Positions 46,474 through 49,422 of a stretch of 49,422 bases of DNA are shown here, one piece after another. The notes under the pieces were generated by a model that saw only the letters and a list, made by a program, of their open reading frames with translations, ran no database searches and was not told where the DNA came from. This stretch comes from Oceanobacillus massiliensis str. N'diop (GTDB taxonomy: Bacteria; Bacillota; Bacilli; Bacillales; Amphibacillaceae): positions 1,129,934-1,179,355 of the forward strand of contig NZ_HE610976.1 in the NCBI RefSeq assembly GCF_000285495.1, read 5' to 3'. The translations under genes were made by a program, and so were the position numbers. Each line of letters begins with the position of its first letter. Within the stretch, counting starts at the first letter, position 1.

Positions 46474-47031
46474 ATGCATCAGGACAACATGCATGGTCAA
46501 ATCGACCATATATTAGTGACAGAAGAAGAAATAAAAGCAAAATGCCAGGAGATCGGCAAGCAGCTTTCTGAGGAATACGATGGTAAATTCCCGCTTGCGA
46601 TTGGTGTATTAAAGGGCGCAATGCCGTTTATGTCCGATGTGCTGCGCTATACGGAAATCCATCTCGAAATGGACTTTATGGATGTATCCAGCTATGACGG
46701 AGGAACAACGTCTTCAGGTGAAGTGAAAATTGTAAAAGACCTGAACACAAAGGTAGAAGGCAGAGACCTGATCATTGTTGAGGATATTATAGACAGCGGC
46801 CTTACACTAAGTTATCTGGTTGATCTGTTTAAATACCGCAAAGCAAGATCCATCAAGATTGTCACATTACTCGATAAGCCATCAGGCAGAACAGCATCCA
46901 TCAAGGCAGATCTGATTGGCTTTGAAGTACCGGACGAATTCGTTGTCGGATACGGATTGGATTATGCGGAAAGATACCGTAATCTTCCTTATATCGGTGT
47001 CTTGAAACCGGAAGTCTATGGCGGCGAATAA
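46474..47031 (+). CDS. hprT: Hypoxanthine phosphoribosyltransferase
   Basis: It salvages hypoxanthine and guanine to IMP and GMP with PRPP. The PRPP-binding motif [17 protein letters not shown] is clear, as are [13 protein letters not shown] (pyrophosphate loop) and [11 protein letters not shown]. The 185 residues are normal. AGGAGG sits 8 bp before the ATG and only 11 bp separate it from tilS; the tilS-hprT-ftsH order is standard in Bacilli. It draws on the same PRPP pool as Prs and PurR. Confidence 0.96.
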   Translation: MHQDNMHGQIDHILVTEEEIKAKCQEIGKQLSEEYDGKFPLAIGVLKGAMPFMSDVLRYTEIHLEMDFMDVSSYDGGTTSSGEVKIVKDLNTKVEGRDLIIVEDIIDSGLTLSYLVDLFKYRKARSIKIVTLLDKPSGRTASIKADLIGFEVPDEFVVGYGLDYAERYRNLPYIGVLKPEVYGGE

Positions 47032-47203
47032 TTTGCTTTAAACAGCATGGAAAACAAAGCAGAATGATGAAAATTCCTCTTTCGAAGGAATATTTGTACC
47101 AAGGGTGAAATAAATCCTGAATTTAAGTTATATCAGTTGTATTTCAACTTTTTCGTGTGATACGATGTACTATAGTTTTTCCCCGCTTGGGAGGAGGTTG
47201 GCA

Positions 47204-49222
47204 ATGAGTCAGATATTTCGTAATGTCCTGTTTTGGATACTCATTTTCTTTGTCATCATTGGTGTAATAGGAGTATTCAACGGGCAAGGTGAAGAAGCAG
47301 AACAATATAATGTACAGAAATTTATGGAAGCCTTAAATAATGGTGAGATTGAAGAGTTGACATACCAGCCTGCGAATGGAATTGTCCGTTTTAATGGTAC
47401 ATTGGCAGATGGCGAAACTACCTTCGTTGCACAGGTTCCTGATAATACAGAAATTATTGCTGAAATTACAGATACAGCAACAGAGCAAAGTGTGCTTAAC
47501 GTTGCTGAAGAGGAGCAGCCGAGTCCATGGCTTACCTTCTTGACAGGAATCGTTCCGTTCTTATTGATTGGTCTTTTCTTCCTGTTTATTCTAAGTCAGG
47601 CACAAGGTGGCGGCGGTGGCGGCCGTGTCATGAACTTCGGTAAAAGCAAGGCAAAAATGTACACTGAAGATAAGAAAAAAGTCCGTTTTAAAGATGTAGC
47701 AGGAGCAGATGAAGAGAAGCAGGAATTGGTTGAAGTTGTTGAATTCCTCAAAGATCCTCGCAAATTCGCTGCGGTCGGTGCACGTATCCCTAAAGGGGTG
47801 CTGCTCGTAGGACCTCCTGGTACTGGTAAGACATTGCTTGCGCGTGCTGTTGCAGGCGAAGCCGGTACTCCGTTCTTCTCCATCAGTGGATCGGATTTTG
47901 TTGAGATGTTTGTTGGTGTAGGTGCCTCCCGTGTTCGTGATTTATTTGAAAACGCGAAGAAAAACGCACCATGCATCATTTTCATTGATGAAATAGACGC
48001 TGTCGGACGTCAGCGTGGAGCAGGACTTGGCGGTGGACACGATGAGCGTGAACAAACACTTAACCAGTTGCTTGTTGAGATGGATGGTTTCGGTGCTAAC
48101 GAAGGCATCATTATAATTGCAGCGACAAACCGTGCAGATATTCTTGATCCTGCGTTATTGCGCCCGGGCCGCTTTGATAGACAGATTATGGTTGACCGTC
48201 CGGATGTCAAGGGACGTGAAGCAGTATTACAGGTTCATTCCAAGAATAAGCCTTTGGACGATACTGTCGATCTTAAAGTAATCGCTATGCGTACACCAGG
48301 ATTTTCAGGTGCAGATCTTGAGAACCTGCTGAACGAGGCAGCATTGATTGCTGCAAGGGACGACCGCAAGGCAGTGAATCAATTGGATATTGATGAAGCG
48401 ATTGACCGTGTAATTGCAGGACCTGCCAAGAAAAGCAGGGTAATATCGAAGAAAGAAAGAAACATTGTTGCTTATCATGAAAGTGGACACACCATTATCG
48501 GCATGGTGCTCGATGATGCGGATGTAGTGCATAAGGTGACAATCGTACCGCGTGGTCAAGCTGGCGGATATGCAGTAATGCTTCCGAAAGAGGATCGTTA
48601 CTTTATGACCAAGCCGGAACTCTTTGATAAAATCACCGGATTATTGGGTGGCCGCGTTGCTGAAGAGATTATCTTCGGCGAGGTAAGCACCGGTGCATCC
48701 AATGACTTCCAGCGCGCCACTAGCATTGCCCATAAGATGATTACTGAATATGGTATGAGTGATAAAATCGGACCACTACAATTCAGCAGTGGCGGAGGCG
48801 GCAATGTCTTCCTTGGCCGCGATATTCAGAACGATCAAACATATAGTGATGCAATTGCGCATGAAATCGATAAAGAAATGCAGAACTTCATCAATTATTG
48901 TTATGATAGAGCCAAGAAGATACTTACTGAGAACAAAGATAAGCTGGAGCTTGTCGCACAGACATTGCTTGAAGTAGAGACACTTGATGCGAAACAGATC
49001 AAATCTCTATTTGATGAAGGCAAGTTGCCTGATCCGGTTGTAGTGACGACTACTAATTCAGATGATGTGAAGGTAAATATCCATTCTAAAGATGATGAGG
49101 AAGTAGAATCTCTTTCCTATGAAGAAGCGAAAGAAAAGGCGGATTCAGAAGAAAAGAGCTATATCAACGACCCAATCATGGGTGATAAAGATTCGGATTC
49201 CGATTCAGAGGATAAAAAATAA
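47204..49222 (+). CDS. ftsH: ATP-dependent zinc metalloprotease FtsH
   Basis: FtsH is a membrane-bound AAA+ protease that degrades unneeded or damaged membrane and regulatory proteins, and in B. subtilis acts in sporulation. In its 672 residues there are two membrane helices (about 6-25 and 110-130) around an extracytoplasmic domain. The AAA module has Walker A GPPGTGKT near 203, Walker [13 protein letters not shown] and second region of homology [19 protein letters not shown]. The zinc site is HESGH near 425. The acidic tail is typical. I use the ATG at 47204, after GGGAGGAGG, over an upstream in-frame ATG. Confidence 0.97.
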   Translation: MSQIFRNVLFWILIFFVIIGVIGVFNGQGEEAEQYNVQKFMEALNNGEIEELTYQPANGIVRFNGTLADGETTFVAQVPDNTEIIAEITDTATEQSVLNVAEEEQPSPWLTFLTGIVPFLLIGLFFLFILSQAQGGGGGGRVMNFGKSKAKMYTEDKKKVRFKDVAGADEEKQELVEVVEFLKDPRKFAAVGARIPKGVLLVGPPGTGKTLLARAVAGEAGTPFFSISGSDFVEMFVGVGASRVRDLFENAKKNAPCIIFIDEIDAVGRQRGAGLGGGHDEREQTLNQLLVEMDGFGANEGIIIIAATNRADILDPALLRPGRFDRQIMVDRPDVKGREAVLQVHSKNKPLDDTVDLKVIAMRTPGFSGADLENLLNEAALIAARDDRKAVNQLDIDEAIDRVIAGPAKKSRVISKKERNIVAYHESGHTIIGMVLDDADVVHKVTIVPRGQAGGYAVMLPKEDRYFMTKPELFDKITGLLGGRVAEEIIFGEVSTGASNDFQRATSIAHKMITEYGMSDKIGPLQFSSGGGGNVFLGRDIQNDQTYSDAIAHEIDKEMQNFINYCYDRAKKILTENKDKLELVAQTLLEVETLDAKQIKSLFDEGKLPDPVVVTTTNSDDVKVNIHSKDDEEVESLSYEEAKEKADSEEKSYINDPIMGDKDSDSDSEDKK

Positions 49223-49232
49223 TTTATCATAT

Positions 49233-49265
49233 AAAAGCAGCCTTAAGTTAAGGCTGCTTTTATTT
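49233..49265 (+). terminator. Terminator after ftsH
   Basis: AAAAGCAGCCT (49233-49243) pairs with AGGCTGCTTTT (49251-49261), then ATTTTG. Confidence 0.88.
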
Positions 49266-49327
49266 TGCCCTTTTTCTGTAAAGGCTCTTTCGTAAGTATT
49301 GTAATTAGAAATTATGATGTGGTAATC

Positions 49328-49422
49328 TCCACTCCGGAAATACACTACGCTTTCCGCGGGCTCGCGCTAAGCCTCCTCGCTCGCAAAGTTCGCTCTCTGT
49401 GGGGTCTTATCGTCTTCGCTTT
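49328..49422 (+). repeat. Class A intergenic repeat, copy A4 (cut by window end)
   Basis: It begins like A1-A3 (CTCCGGAAATACACTACG). The inner arms are CGCTAAG (49365-49371) and CTTATCG (49406-49412), one mismatch relative to A1. The right-hand end lies beyond the window. Confidence 0.88.

Noticed and set aside
47100-47203. Promoter directly upstream of ftsH
   Set aside because: Several overlapping -10-like strings (TACGAT, TACTAT) occur, but none pairs with a clear -35, so no single promoter can be defended.

Overview
The window is a low-GC, Gram-positive, endospore-forming chromosome segment from the family Bacillaceae. Gene order follows the origin-proximal dnaX-to-ftsH region of Bacillus subtilis almost gene for gene, and the spore-specific genes (bofA, csfB, yabG, sspF, spoVG, fin, spoVT, yabP, yabQ, spoIIE) show that the organism sporulates. 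Protein divergence and the intergenic repeats suggest a genus outside the B. subtilis group, perhaps near Oceanobacillus or Virgibacillus, but I cannot fix the genus from sequence alone.

Layout. 1-420: repeat debris and the dnaX promoter. 421-4239: dnaX-yaaK-recR-yaaL, then bofA and csfB. 4427-11589: yaaO-tmk-darA-yaaR-holB-ricT-yabA-yabB-yazA-rsmI, mostly DNA replication, c-di-AMP sensing and RNA modification. 11688-11963: abrB on the minus strand, between a bidirectional terminator and metG. 12286-20198: metG, tatD, yabE, rnmV-rsmA, yabG, veg, sspF. 20294-20700: a compound repeat. 20926-27486: ispE, purR, spoVG, glmU-prs, ctc, pth, fin. 27563-37096: mfd, spoVT, yabM-yabN-rqcP-yabP-yabQ-divIC and yabR. 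37134-40335: the only clearly accessory stretch, with a minus-strand tRNA-Met, three repeat copies and a minus-strand marR/multidrug-transporter operon. 40665-49222: spoIIE, yabS-yabT, tilS, hprT, ftsH. 49328-end: another repeat copy.

The genes fall into linked programmes: DNA replication and repair (dnaX, holB, recR, yabA, mfd, tmk), translation quality and rRNA/tRNA maturation (rsmI, rsmA, rnmV, pth, ctc, rqcP, tilS, metG), nucleotide and envelope precursors (prs, purR, hprT, glmU, ispE), and sporulation timing. Several promoters for stage- or stress-specific sigma factors can be read directly: sigma-F before csfB, sigma-K before yabG, sigma-H before spoVG, sigma-B before ctc, and a sigma-A/Spo0A type promoter with a 21-bp spacer before spoIIE.

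Most interesting points: (1) a family of structured intergenic repeats in two sequence classes (A and B), whose stems show compensatory base changes between copies, with A and B joined into a compound unit at two loci; (2) tilS, normally essential, is split by what looks like one missing T in a T5 run; (3) two leaders whose hairpins bury ribosome binding sites, before yabP and before pth, the latter with a 13-codon leader ORF overlapping the pth start; (4) local departures from B. subtilis order: no yabJ, no SRP RNA gene before dnaX, no rRNA operon after bofA, and an inserted marR-transporter island.
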